Positions 8,953 through 16,722 of a DNA stretch of 64,000 nucleotides are shown here, piece after piece. Position 1 is the first letter of the stretch. The number at the start of each line of letters is the position of its first letter. Below the pieces are notes generated by a model that saw nothing but the letters and a program-made list of their open reading frames with translations, made no database searches and was not told where the DNA came from. Location: the NCBI RefSeq assembly GCF_001027285.1, contig NZ_CP011509.1:9448501-9512500 (forward strand). Reading direction: 5' to 3'. Position numbers and translations under genes: made by a program. Origin of the DNA: Archangium gephyra. Its GTDB lineage: Bacteria; Myxococcota; Myxococcia; Myxococcales; Myxococcaceae.

Positions 8953-10068
8953 ATGACCCCTCCGGGGGGCACATGGATTCGCCGGGCGGGCTGGACGATG
9001 ATGCGGGGACAGCCCCCTCGGAGACTCCCGTTGTCCGCCCTGCCCTCCTTTTCCTCCGCACCGTCCTCCACCCCCGCCGAGCCCACCCAGACGCCCGAGC
9101 CACTGAGCGGAGCCCGCCGGGCCCTGGTGCTCTTCGTCGTCCAGGGACTCCCCCTGCTCGGCTTCTGCGCGGGCGTGTGGCTCTTCCTGCGTGAGGGGGT
9201 CAGCGGCTGGGACCTCGGCCTGATGGGAGCGATGTACCTGCTCACCATGGTGGGCATCGAGGTGGGCTTCCACCGCTACTTCGCGCACCGCACCTTCGAG
9301 ACGACACGCCCCCTGCGTGCCCTCTTCCTCATCCTCGGCTCGATGGCGGGACAGGGCTCGGCCCTGCTGTGGAGCGCCGTGCACCGCACCCACCATGCCC
9401 ATACCGACCAACCGGGAGACCTGCACTCACCGCTGCTCGGCCGGCGAGGCTTCTGGGGCGGGCTCCGCGGCTTCTTCTGGGCCCAGTTCCTCTGGTACCT
9501 CGAGGTGCCCGCCATCGGCCGCTTCGGCCGCCTCCTGGACCGCTACCGCGCCTCACCGGCCGACCTCCTCGCCTCGCGCGAGGAGGACCAGGCCCACCGC
9601 ATCGCGCGCACCCTTCCCGATCTGCTGCGCGACGAGCCGCTCGTGCGCCTCAACCAGCGCTATGGCACTTGGGTGCTGCTCGGCTTCGCGCTGCCCACCC
9701 TCGCCGGAGGCCTCGTCACCGGCTCGTGGGCCGGTGCGCTGCGCGGGCTCGTCTGGGGCGGCCTCGTCCGCTACTACGTCGTCCAGCAGGTGACCTTCGC
9801 CATCAACTCGGTGGGCCACACGATGGGGGTCCGCTCGCTGAACAGCCGCGACACCAGCCGCAACAACGTGGTGATGGCGCTGCTGACGCTCGGCGCGGGC
9901 TGGCACAACAACCACCACGCCTTCCCCGGCTCGGCCCGCGTCGACTTCCGGTGGTGGCAGGTGGACCTCGGCGGCCTGCTCCTCCGCCTGCTCGCTCGGC
10001 TCGGGCTCGTCTGGGATCTGCGCGAGCCCTCTCCGGAGGCCCTCCTGGCCGCCCGGTTGGACCGCTGA
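8953..10068 (+). CDS. Membrane fatty-acid (acyl-CoA) desaturase
   Basis: 371 residues with the three histidine boxes of integral-membrane delta-9-type desaturases: HRYFAH (107-112), HRTHH (144-148) and HNNHH (318-322), plus four hydrophobic helices arranged as in the family. These di-iron enzymes insert a double bond into acyl-CoA or lipid-linked acyl chains to adjust membrane fluidity. The start is uncertain: the first 50 residues are Pro/Ser-rich, and the ATGs at 8998 or 9001 are alternatives. The gene is monocistronic. Confidence 0.92.
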   Translation: MTPPGGTWIRRAGWTMMRGQPPRRLPLSALPSFSSAPSSTPAEPTQTPEPLSGARRALVLFVVQGLPLLGFCAGVWLFLREGVSGWDLGLMGAMYLLTMVGIEVGFHRYFAHRTFETTRPLRALFLILGSMAGQGSALLWSAVHRTHHAHTDQPGDLHSPLLGRRGFWGGLRGFFWAQFLWYLEVPAIGRFGRLLDRYRASPADLLASREEDQAHRIARTLPDLLRDEPLVRLNQRYGTWVLLGFALPTLAGGLVTGSWAGALRGLVWGGLVRYYVVQQVTFAINSVGHTMGVRSLNSRDTSRNNVVMALLTLGAGWHNNHHAFPGSARVDFRWWQVDLGGLLLRLLARLGLVWDLREPSPEALLAARLDR

Positions 10069-10491
10069 ATCCATCAGCCACCCGGCTCACGAAGCGCATC
10101 CGCGCCCCGCGCTGACACGCCTCTCCTCCAATCCCTGACGAAATTGCGCAGGATTTGCGCTTTCCGCCACACCTCTCCGGGCTCCGGCCCGAGAGGCATT
10201 GTGCAGAATTACAGCCTCATGGATTGACATCCATTGCACCGCCTGGCTGCCCAGCGAGCAGGCTTCGCGGTGGAGTGTTGAGCACAAAATAGAATTGATG
10301 GATGCTGATTCCACTCGAACGGCAGCCCGAGCGGGCCGCCGTCGAGCAGGAGCTTCCGAACCACGATCCATTCCATGCCTCTCCGGGCGCCGGGGCGATG
10401 AGCCTCGTCTGGCGCGACGGGAGGGCTGCGTCCCGAAGTCTGTCATGTCTTCCTGCCGCTGTCTGTCTTCATTCCTCGAGAGAATCCACCC
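10069..10491. other. 423-bp intergenic region, lower G+C, no gene supported
   Basis: The base composition is visibly less G+C-rich than the flanking genes, and no open frame with myxobacterial codon use was found. It probably holds the promoter of the secreted lyase gene that follows. One 16-bp palindrome (10220-10235) is listed separately. No tRNA, small-RNA signature or riboswitch was recognised. Confidence 0.6.
10220..10235. promoter_or_regulatory. Short palindrome upstream of the polysaccharide lyase gene
   Basis: ATGGAT and ATCCAT form perfect 6-bp arms around TGAC; the overlapping TTGACA could also serve as a -35 element. It lies about 260 bp upstream of the lyase start. It is a possible operator, with no direct evidence. 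Confidence 0.3.
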
Positions 10492-11670
10492 GTGAAGAAA
10501 CTCCTCGTGTTGGCTGAAACCCTGCTCATCATCGCCGGCGCTGGTTGCGGCGCCCCCGATACCTCCGCCACCGGGGAAGCACTGGAGACTCTCTCGACAG
10601 CGGCCGCCGGACTGACCGTGCAGAACTGCGTGCCCCTCGTCCCGGAATCGGTGGTGGCTTCCGGCCATGACGGCAACGTGCCGCAGAATACGTTCGACGA
10701 CCGGCTCGACACGCGCTGGAGCAACTTCGGCAGGGGCTCGTGGATCGACTACGACCTGGGCTCCGACACAGCCATCTCGGGGGCGGCCATCGCGTGGCAC
10801 GAAGGCAACCTGCGCGCCAACACCTTCACCCTGATGGTGTCCTCGGATGGGATGAACTACACGCAGGTCTACAGCGGCACGAGCAGCGGCACGACGGCGG
10901 CGGCGGAGACGTACACCTTCGCCTCGCGCACCGCGCGCCGCCTGCGCGTCTACTTCAATGGCAACACCCTGAATGACTGGGCCAGCATCTCCGAGACCCG
11001 CGTGTGCGCGGCGCCCACCACCTCCACCGTGGTGTGGCGCGGCGACTTCGAGACGGGAGACCGGACCCAGTGGAGCAGCACGCAGATGGTCAGCTCGGAC
11101 CGGCTGCAGGTGGTGCCCTCGCCGGTGCGGCAGGGCAGCTATGCCCTCAAGGCGACGGTGCGCCAGGGCGATGATCCCATCAACGCCAGCGGCAACCGCA
11201 ACGAGTTGGTGAAGATGACGCGCGAGCCGGTGGGCTCGGAGTACTACTACCGCTTCAACACGATGTTCGCCTCGGACTTTCCCAGCGTGAAGACGTGGCA
11301 GCTCTTCGCCCAGTGGCACCACGAGGGCGGCAGCGGCTCGCCGCCGGTGGAGTTCTATGTGTACGGCGAGGAGATGCGCCTGAACATCGGCGGAGACCCT
11401 GGCGTCATCGTGTGGAAGGCGCCGCTGGTGCGCGGGCAGTGGCAGGACTTCATCCTGCACGTGAAGTGGTCGCCGGACGCCACCGTCGGCTTCGTCGAGC
11501 TGTACCACCAGGGCCAGCTCGTCCTGCCCAAGCGCTCCATCGCCACCCAGTTCCCCGGGATGCTCAACTACCTGAAGGTGGGCCTGTACCGCAGCGACAC
11601 CGTCACGCAAACGGGCGTCGTCTACCACGACGGCTGGACCATGGCCCGCACCCTCGCGGACGTGCTCTGA
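10492..11670 (+). CDS. Secreted discoidin (F5/8 type C) - polysaccharide lyase protein
   Basis: 392 residues with a signal sequence ending near GAGCGAPDTS (probably a lipoprotein, though Gly at -3 is unusual). Residues about 45-170 form a discoidin / CBM32-like carbohydrate-binding module (ESVVASGHDGNVPQNTFDDR, then WIDYDLGS). Residues about 180-390 resemble the heparin-lyase-I-like beta-jelly-roll family (DFETGDRTQWSS, NRNELV, LFAQWHH, WQDFILHVKWSPD, YLKVGLYRSD), which cleaves uronate-containing polysaccharides by beta-elimination. Known family members use a His and a Tyr; the conserved QWHH and late Tyr residues are candidates. It stands alone, not in a polysaccharide-utilisation cluster, and suits a predatory, scavenging bacterium. 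Confidence 0.85.
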   Translation: MKKLLVLAETLLIIAGAGCGAPDTSATGEALETLSTAAAGLTVQNCVPLVPESVVASGHDGNVPQNTFDDRLDTRWSNFGRGSWIDYDLGSDTAISGAAIAWHEGNLRANTFTLMVSSDGMNYTQVYSGTSSGTTAAAETYTFASRTARRLRVYFNGNTLNDWASISETRVCAAPTTSTVVWRGDFETGDRTQWSSTQMVSSDRLQVVPSPVRQGSYALKATVRQGDDPINASGNRNELVKMTREPVGSEYYYRFNTMFASDFPSVKTWQLFAQWHHEGGSGSPPVEFYVYGEEMRLNIGGDPGVIVWKAPLVRGQWQDFILHVKWSPDATVGFVELYHQGQLVLPKRSIATQFPGMLNYLKVGLYRSDTVTQTGVVYHDGWTMARTLADVL

Positions 11671-11689
11671 GCCACCAGGCGTCAGCCCC

Positions 11690-12148
11690 TCATTGCAGTC
11701 GTACCTTCAAGCGCTCCTCCGCGGCGTTGGGCCGCCCCAGGAGGGCATCGAGCAAGCGTGCCTCGATGCCCTCCTTTTCCCAGACCGCTGCCCGCTCGAG
11801 CCCCACACATTCCTGGGGCTCGGCATCTCTCTCATTGCCGACAGTGTCGAAGATGGTGCAGCGGCGGAAATCTCCCAGGTCCTGCATGAACTGAACGACA
11901 GGCTGGGCCAGGTGCTCCTCGAGCGCCCTCTCTCCGATGACTTCCCACGCATCGAGGGCCAGATGGCGGACAGAAATCCTGAAGAGAATGGGTTTTGACG
12001 CAATCCTGTCCAGATCGGAATCCGGACTCGAGGTTCTGTACTTGTAGAAGGCCGCATAGGGCGACTCAAGTAGCCTGCCATAACCAATGGAGCCGTCGGC
12101 GAGGGTCATCCTGACGAATGCTCCTGGGGTATGCTTCTGCTTGCCCAT
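11690..12148 (-). CDS. Immunity protein 26 (Imm26)-like
   Basis: 152 residues, cytosolic. It opens with KQKHTPGAFVRMTLADGSIGYGRLL, which matches the start of the Imm26 family of polymorphic-toxin immunity proteins (Lys-Gln-Lys, then a Gly-rich DG-YGYGR strand). The rest is less conserved. No toxin gene lies beside it: the neighbours are a polysaccharide lyase (convergent, 19 bp away) and a thioredoxin gene (divergent). It may be an orphan immunity gene protecting against kin toxins, or a repurposed Imm26 protein. The family assignment rests on the N-terminal motif only. Confidence 0.7.
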   Translation of the reverse strand: MGKQKHTPGAFVRMTLADGSIGYGRLLESPYAAFYKYRTSSPDSDLDRIASKPILFRISVRHLALDAWEVIGERALEEHLAQPVVQFMQDLGDFRRCTIFDTVGNERDAEPQECVGLERAAVWEKEGIEARLLDALLGRPNAAEERLKVRLQ

Positions 12149-12257
12149 CTCTCAGATTGTCTTTCGCCACGCCGCACTGAAGGTTCTCGGTTCGATTACT
12201 ACGCTCTTCCACAGATCCGCGAGGAGCCGCTGGCGCTCCACGGAGGTCCGTTGGAAG

Positions 12258-12785
12258 ATGCCTCCCATGCGGAGGATGTGGCAACGGGCGCGCGAGCGCT
12301 GGTGGGTGCGCCAGGTGATGGACCTCGCGCTGATGGGGCTCGTCTTCGTGGCGGTGATGGCCTGGCAGACACGCCGCCTCCCCACGGGCGCCCCCGCGCC
12401 GGACTTCACCCTGCGCACCCTCTCCGGCGGACAGGTGCGCCTGTCCGAGCTCCAGGGCAAGCCGGTGGTGCTCGCCTTCTGGGCCCCCTGGTGCGGGGTG
12501 TGCAAGGCCGAGTCCTCCACCCTCTCCGCGCTCCAGGGCACGGTGGGCAGCTCCGCGCACGTGCTGTCCGTCGCGGTGGCCTACGAGGACGAGGAGGACG
12601 TGCGCCGCTTCACCCGTGAGCACTCGGTGGACTACCCCGTGCTGCTCGGAAGCGAGGAGCTCCGGCGCGCCTACGGCGTCGAGCAGTTCCCCACCACCTT
12701 CTTCGTCTCCCCCGAGGGTCGGCTCGAGCGGGCGGCCGTCGGCTACACCACCCGCCTCGGATTGCTCTGGCGGATGTGGTTGTAG
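12258..12785 (+). CDS. TlpA/ResA-like membrane-anchored thioredoxin
   Basis: About 175 residues from the ATG at 12258. An N-terminal helix (about 18-35, LALMGLVFVAVMAW) anchors the protein, and a redoxin domain follows (PAPDFTLRTLSGGQVRLSEL). The active site is WAPWCGVCKAE. The cis-Pro region reads EQFPTTFFVSPEGR. Such proteins reduce disulfides in the periplasm, for example for cytochrome c maturation. A longer upstream frame overlaps the Imm26 gene antisense and lacks a signal peptide, so the shorter start is preferred. GGAGG lies 11 bases upstream. Confidence 0.88.
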   Translation: MPPMRRMWQRARERWWVRQVMDLALMGLVFVAVMAWQTRRLPTGAPAPDFTLRTLSGGQVRLSELQGKPVVLAFWAPWCGVCKAESSTLSALQGTVGSSAHVLSVAVAYEDEEDVRRFTREHSVDYPVLLGSEELRRAYGVEQFPTTFFVSPEGRLERAAVGYTTRLGLLWRMWL

Positions 12786-12795
12786 CCGCACCCGC

Positions 12796-13086
12796 TCACG
12801 TCAGGCGGTCCACCACGTACCAGATCAGCGCGGTCCCCAGGCAGCAGGGGACGAGCAGGCTGCCCGTGTCCGAGGAGAACACCAGGTGTCCTTCTCCCGA
12901 GGGCAGCAACAAGGAGAGAGCAGCCACCAGCCACGTGAGGCCGAGGCCGAACGCCCGCCGCTTGGGCCGCTCGGGCGGGGGCAGGCGCTCGAGGAGCTGC
13001 TCCCGGAAACCGTCATCGGAGGGGCCCGAGGGCAGTTGCCGCTGGAGCAGCGTATCCAGCCAGGCCTCGTCATCGCGGACGTTCAT
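12796..13086 (-). CDS. Putative anti-sigma factor, small membrane protein
   Basis: 96 residues. The N-terminal half is soluble and charged (DDEAWLDTLLQRQLP, then FREQLLERLPPPERPKRR), followed by two predicted membrane helices (LGLTWLVAALSLLLPSG and LLVPCCLGTALIWYVV). Its ATG overlaps the TGA of the ECF sigma gene (ATGA), so the two are translationally coupled. This is the classic position and size of a membrane anti-sigma factor. No zinc-binding HxxxCxxC motif is present, so it would be a non-canonical anti-sigma. Confidence 0.7.
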   Translation of the reverse strand: MNVRDDEAWLDTLLQRQLPSGPSDDGFREQLLERLPPPERPKRRAFGLGLTWLVAALSLLLPSGEGHLVFSSDTGSLLVPCCLGTALIWYVVDRLT

Positions 13087-13631
13087 GGGACCTCCTCGAG
13101 TTGCCGGCGCAGCTTCTCCTTCGCGCGCGCGACATGGGTCTTCAGCGTCCCCACGGGGCAGTCGAGGACGACCGCCGCCTCCTCGTGGGTCAGCTCGTTG
13201 GCGTAGGTGAGGACGAGCGCGGCCCGCTCGCGGGGCTTGAGCAGGGCGAGCGCCTTCTCCAGGTCATGGCGCTCCAGGACCAGGTCCGGCAGGGCCAGCC
13301 CGGCGCTCCCGGCCTCCAGCGCGGGAGGCTCCGGGAGGGCGTCACGGCTGCCCCGGTCCCGGCTGAAGAAGACGTTGCAGGCGATGCGGTAGAGCCAGGA
13401 GGAGAACTTCGCCCCGCCCCGGTATCCCCGCAGCCCCCGGTAGGCGCGCAGGAAGGTCTCCTGCGCCAGATCATCCGCCTGCGCCAGGTCTCCCCCCGTC
13501 AACCGGCGCAGCAGCCCGCGCACCGCGGTCTGGTGCCGTGCCACCAACTCGCCAAAGGCGCGCCGGTCGTCACGCAGGAGCACCCGGGTGATGAGCTCGG
13601 CGTCCGTGGGGGTTTCAGGAAGGGAGGCCAT
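13083..13631 (-). CDS. ECF-type RNA polymerase sigma factor
   Basis: 182 residues from the ATG at 13631. Sigma region 2 is visible as FGELVARHQTAVRGLLRR with ADDLAQETFLRAYRGL and FSSWLYRIACN. Region 4 is visible as LLKPRERAALVLTYANELTH and VVLDCPVGTLKTHVARAKEKLR. There is no region 3, as expected for group 4 sigma factors. It lies 13 bp downstream of a DUF6249 membrane-protein gene and overlaps a putative anti-sigma gene, so the three form an operon. The regulated promoters are unknown. Confidence 0.94.
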   Translation of the reverse strand: MASLPETPTDAELITRVLLRDDRRAFGELVARHQTAVRGLLRRLTGGDLAQADDLAQETFLRAYRGLRGYRGGAKFSSWLYRIACNVFFSRDRGSRDALPEPPALEAGSAGLALPDLVLERHDLEKALALLKPRERAALVLTYANELTHEEAAVVLDCPVGTLKTHVARAKEKLRRQLEEVP

Positions 13632-13644
13632 GGGGCGAGGGGAA

Positions 13645-14358
13645 TCAGTGCTGGGGCTCCGCCGAGAGCGCGGCCGCCACTGCACCCCGTCCCTGCTGCA
13701 GACGCCAGACAATCATGTGTCCCACGCCGATGCACAGCAGCGTCACCCCCGCGCCCCAGGCCCCCGACGCGCCCGGCAGGGCGCCCAGGAAGACGGCCAG
13801 CCCCAGCCCCGAGGTGGACAGGATGATGCCCCGGCGCAGATCCGAGGGCTTGCGGCGCGGAACCGGCGCGAGCATCCCCTGGGGAATCTCCGCCCCCTTC
13901 TCCACCATCAGCCGCACCGTCTCGTGGAGCTGGCGCGCCTTGCGGTAGCTCGCCACCAGCCACGCGAGGAAGCCCGTCAGCATGCTGCCGAAGAAGAAGA
14001 TGCTGACGATGGCGGGAGTGGGATCGAAGTCCGCCTGGGAACGCCGCATCGACTCGCGCTGCTGGAGGAGCTCGTAGAGCTGCTGGGAGGTGAGCCGCCC
14101 GTTCGGGTCGATCTGCCGTGCCTCCGCCTCGAGCTGCTGGATCTCGGACTCCAGTTGCTGCCGCTCGGCCTTGAGCTCGTTCTCGCGGGCCTCCAATTCC
14201 CGGCGCTGGGCCTCCAGCTCCGGAGGCAGCGGGACCTTCACCGCGGGAGACTTGGAAGGGGTGGGAGGGGAAGCGGGGGTCTCGGGCATGGGGGCGGACA
14301 CGGCCCGCCCTCCCGCGAGGGTGGCCAGGAGGCACACCGTGAGCAACCAGGTCTTCAT
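13645..14358 (-). CDS. DUF6249-type membrane protein with coiled coil
   Basis: 237 residues. A signal peptide (MKTWLLTVCLLATLAGG) is followed by a Pro-rich linker, a strongly charged coiled coil (about 47-85, ELEAQRRELEARENELKAE) and three hydrophobic helices (PAIVSIFFFGSMLTGFLAWL, STSGLGLAVFLGALPG and GVTLLCIGVGHMIVW). VRLMVEKGAEIPQGMLAP and RKPSDLRRGI fit DUF6249, a family often found next to ECF sigma genes. It is the first gene of the sigma/anti-sigma operon and may be the envelope sensor or the main regulated product (inference). Confidence 0.8.
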   Translation of the reverse strand: MKTWLLTVCLLATLAGGRAVSAPMPETPASPPTPSKSPAVKVPLPPELEAQRRELEARENELKAERQQLESEIQQLEAEARQIDPNGRLTSQQLYELLQQRESMRRSQADFDPTPAIVSIFFFGSMLTGFLAWLVASYRKARQLHETVRLMVEKGAEIPQGMLAPVPRRKPSDLRRGIILSTSGLGLAVFLGALPGASGAWGAGVTLLCIGVGHMIVWRLQQGRGAVAAALSAEPQH

Positions 14359-14469
14359 GAGGAAATCCTTCCGTCGGTTTTACGGACGTTAGGACTCCCG
14401 GACCCGATTTCTTGGATTCACCCCGTGTTTTTTTTCCGGGTGCCGGCCTGTGGCATGGTGCGGCCCCAC

Positions 14470-15726
14470 ATGAGAACGCGCGCTCGCCTGCTCCTGTTGA
14501 TGCTGGGGACCGTCTGGCTCGGGCTTCCGGGCTGCTCCTCCACCCCCGTGGACCCTCCCGAGGAAGGCCCTCGCTATGACGGAGGCCCGGTCTCGTGGCA
14601 CCGGGACGTGTTGCCCATCGTCCAGGAGCGCTGCCAGGGTTGCCATACCCAGAACGGAGTCGCCCCCTTCGCGCTGGAGACGTACGGCGAGGCGTCCGCG
14701 ATGCACACGGCGCTGGCCAACTCGGTCCAGGCGCGCCGGATGCCTCCCTGGATGCCCGCGGAGGGCCGCCACGGCTTCCGGGACTCGCGGCGGCTGACGC
14801 AGGGCGAGGTGGACATCCTCTCGGCCTGGTCCCAGCAGGGCGCGCCTGAAGGGGACCCGATGGACGCACCTGCACCCCGCGAGCCCACGCCGCCCCTGGC
14901 CTGGACCGACCTGACGATCGGCCCCGAGGAGTCCTACCTGCCCAAGGACGAGGCCTCGGACGACTACCACTGCTTCCTGTTGGATCCCCACCTCGCGCAG
15001 CGGAAGGATCTGATCGGCTTCGAGGTGATGCCGGGGGTGAAGCAGCAGGTGCACCACGTGCTGCTCTTCGCCGCGCCCCGCCAGGCGGCCCTCGAGCGGG
15101 ATGCGCGTGAGGCGGAGCCCGGCTGGACGTGCTTCGGCGACTCGGGCATCGGGGGTGCTTCGCTGCTCGGCGCCTGGGCTCCGGGCTCGCCGCCCACGCG
15201 CTACCCGGAAGGCACGGGCGTGCGCGTGGCCGCGGACGCGGTCTTCGTCATGCAGGTCCACTACAACATCTCCCAGCGGCAGACCGGCACCGTCACCGCG
15301 ATGCATGGCGAGGCCCAGCCGGACCTCACGCGCATGTCGCTGCAGTTCGCGCGAGAGCCCGTCTCCAAGCTCGCCTCGCTCTACGCCCTGGTGGATGGCG
15401 GGTTCTCCATCCCTCCGGGCGCCACCGGGTACGCCCACCACAGCGAGCAGTACGTGCCCTCCGGCACCCTCTGGGGAGTGCTACCGCACATGCACACCAA
15501 GGGCAGGCGCATCCAGGTGGAGCTGGGCGGCGAGAGCCTCATCGAGATTCCCGCGTGGGACTTCCACTGGCAGCAGATGTACGTCTACAAGCAGCCGCTG
15601 CGCGTACCGCTCTTCAGCCAGATGAAGCTCACCTGCGTCTGGGACAACCCCACGCCCCGCACCGTGGAATGGGGCGAGGGCACCGATGACGAGATGTGTC
15701 TGGCCTACCTGTACATGACCGAGTGA
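14470..15726 (+). CDS. PHM/DBM-like copper monooxygenase lipoprotein with CxxCH motif
   Basis: 418 residues with a lipoprotein signal (LGLPGC). The N-terminal part (about 40-125) has a cytochrome-c-like CQGCH (55-59) followed by RRMPPWMP. The rest matches the two-domain ascorbate-dependent type II copper monooxygenases (peptidylglycine or dopamine beta-monooxygenase type). A complete copper set is visible: H195, H196 and H264 for CuH, and H340, H342 and M409 for CuM, with spacings close to rat PHM. It is exported to the periplasm or outer membrane. The substrate is unknown. The only other start candidate is an ATG five codons upstream. Confidence 0.87.
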   Translation: MRTRARLLLLMLGTVWLGLPGCSSTPVDPPEEGPRYDGGPVSWHRDVLPIVQERCQGCHTQNGVAPFALETYGEASAMHTALANSVQARRMPPWMPAEGRHGFRDSRRLTQGEVDILSAWSQQGAPEGDPMDAPAPREPTPPLAWTDLTIGPEESYLPKDEASDDYHCFLLDPHLAQRKDLIGFEVMPGVKQQVHHVLLFAAPRQAALERDAREAEPGWTCFGDSGIGGASLLGAWAPGSPPTRYPEGTGVRVAADAVFVMQVHYNISQRQTGTVTAMHGEAQPDLTRMSLQFAREPVSKLASLYALVDGGFSIPPGATGYAHHSEQYVPSGTLWGVLPHMHTKGRRIQVELGGESLIEIPAWDFHWQQMYVYKQPLRVPLFSQMKLTCVWDNPTPRTVEWGEGTDDEMCLAYLYMTE

Positions 15727-15757
15727 CGCGCTCACGCGCTCACGGCGAGGGACACCG

Positions 15758-16348
15758 ATGACGTGGCAAGGAACATGGAGGGGAGGGAGGTGGCGGGCGG
15801 CGCTCGTGGGCGCCCTGCTCTGCACCGGCCTGCCGGAAGCCCGGGCCGAGGAGCCGGACGCGGGGACGCCGGTGGCGAGCACCGCCCAGCGGCGCGGCAT
15901 CCTCACGCTGCGGGCCTCCTGGAGAACGGGCGTGCCGGATTACATGGGCGGCTCGCTGACGGTGCAGGCCCTTCCGCTGGTGGACGTGGAGCTGGGCGCC
16001 ACGCTCGTCAACCCCGTCGTCGGCTCCCTGTACCTCCGGGCGGGCCCCCGCTGGAGCCTGTACGAGGGCCGCGACGACGCGGGACGGGGCCTGTCGCTGA
16101 GGATGTCGGCGCTCGCGGGCGCTCGCGGCACCAGCGCCTACGTGGTGAGCGAGGGAAGCTTCGGCGCGCAGTGGGGGCTCAATGCCGTGGCGGCGCTCGA
16201 GGGAACGTATTGGCTGGCACGCTACTTCGGTGTCAGCGCGCAGCTCGTCGCCGGAGGCACCACCTACTTCCCCCTGCGGCGGCCCGTGCAGGTGCTGTTG
16301 GGCCCGCTGACGCCCGACGCGCGTTTCTCCCTGGGCCTGTCTTTCTGA
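15758..16348 (+). CDS. Secreted protein, probable small outer-membrane beta-barrel
   Basis: 196 residues. A signal peptide (RAALVGALLCTGLPEARA) precedes a mature protein of alternating hydrophobic strands (LTVQALPLVDVELGATLV, GSLYLRAGPRWSLYEG, VAALEGTYWLARYFGVSAQL) that ends in Phe (FSLGLSF), as outer-membrane barrels do. No family was recognised. It lies 31 bp downstream of the copper monooxygenase on the same strand and may be co-transcribed with it. Confidence 0.7.
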   Translation: MTWQGTWRGGRWRAALVGALLCTGLPEARAEEPDAGTPVASTAQRRGILTLRASWRTGVPDYMGGSLTVQALPLVDVELGATLVNPVVGSLYLRAGPRWSLYEGRDDAGRGLSLRMSALAGARGTSAYVVSEGSFGAQWGLNAVAALEGTYWLARYFGVSAQLVAGGTTYFPLRRPVQVLLGPLTPDARFSLGLSF

Positions 16349-16722
16349 GCCGTCAGGGAGACGCCTTCGACTGCCATCCATCCCCCGGAACTCAATGGTC
16401 GCCGGGGACGGAGCTCCGGGCAGGACGAGGTGATGCGGTGGGCGTGTGACGCCGCTCAGCTCTTCCTGGGTGATCCCGGCGGCTCCCTGGTCGAGGCCCA
16501 GAGCAAACAACGTCTGCATAGCATTCAGCGCTCGTCAGCTTGGAATGAGGGCTGCCGACCGGAAACACGGTTACCAGCAGCCAGGTAAGGAAGTGGTGAG
16601 GCCTGGATTGATGATTTCGTCACCTTGCACCGGCGACGAAGAACATTGAAACTCGCCTCTGCCGCGAACCCACGCTCGATCTGGATCGCGGCGAACTCAC
16701 GCCAAACCTGGACCTCTGCATC
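16349..16722. other. 374-bp intergenic region, no gene supported
   Basis: The composition drops in G+C toward the following lipoprotein gene. Short open frames exist, but none shows myxobacterial codon bias or a ribosome-binding site. No hairpin with a T-tract, tRNA or mobile-element end was seen. It probably holds the promoter of the next gene. Confidence 0.5.

Noticed and set aside
10199-10495. A 98-codon open frame in the 423-bp gap before the lyase gene
   Set aside because: Codon use is unlike neighbouring genes and no ribosome-binding site or domain is visible.
12150-12257. A GGTTCGATTAC stretch resembling a tRNA T-arm
   Set aside because: No acceptor stem, D-arm or anticodon arm could be folded around it.
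11671-12257. A toxin gene accompanying the Imm26-like gene
   Set aside because: Neither flanking gene encodes a recognisable toxin; both have convincing alternative assignments.
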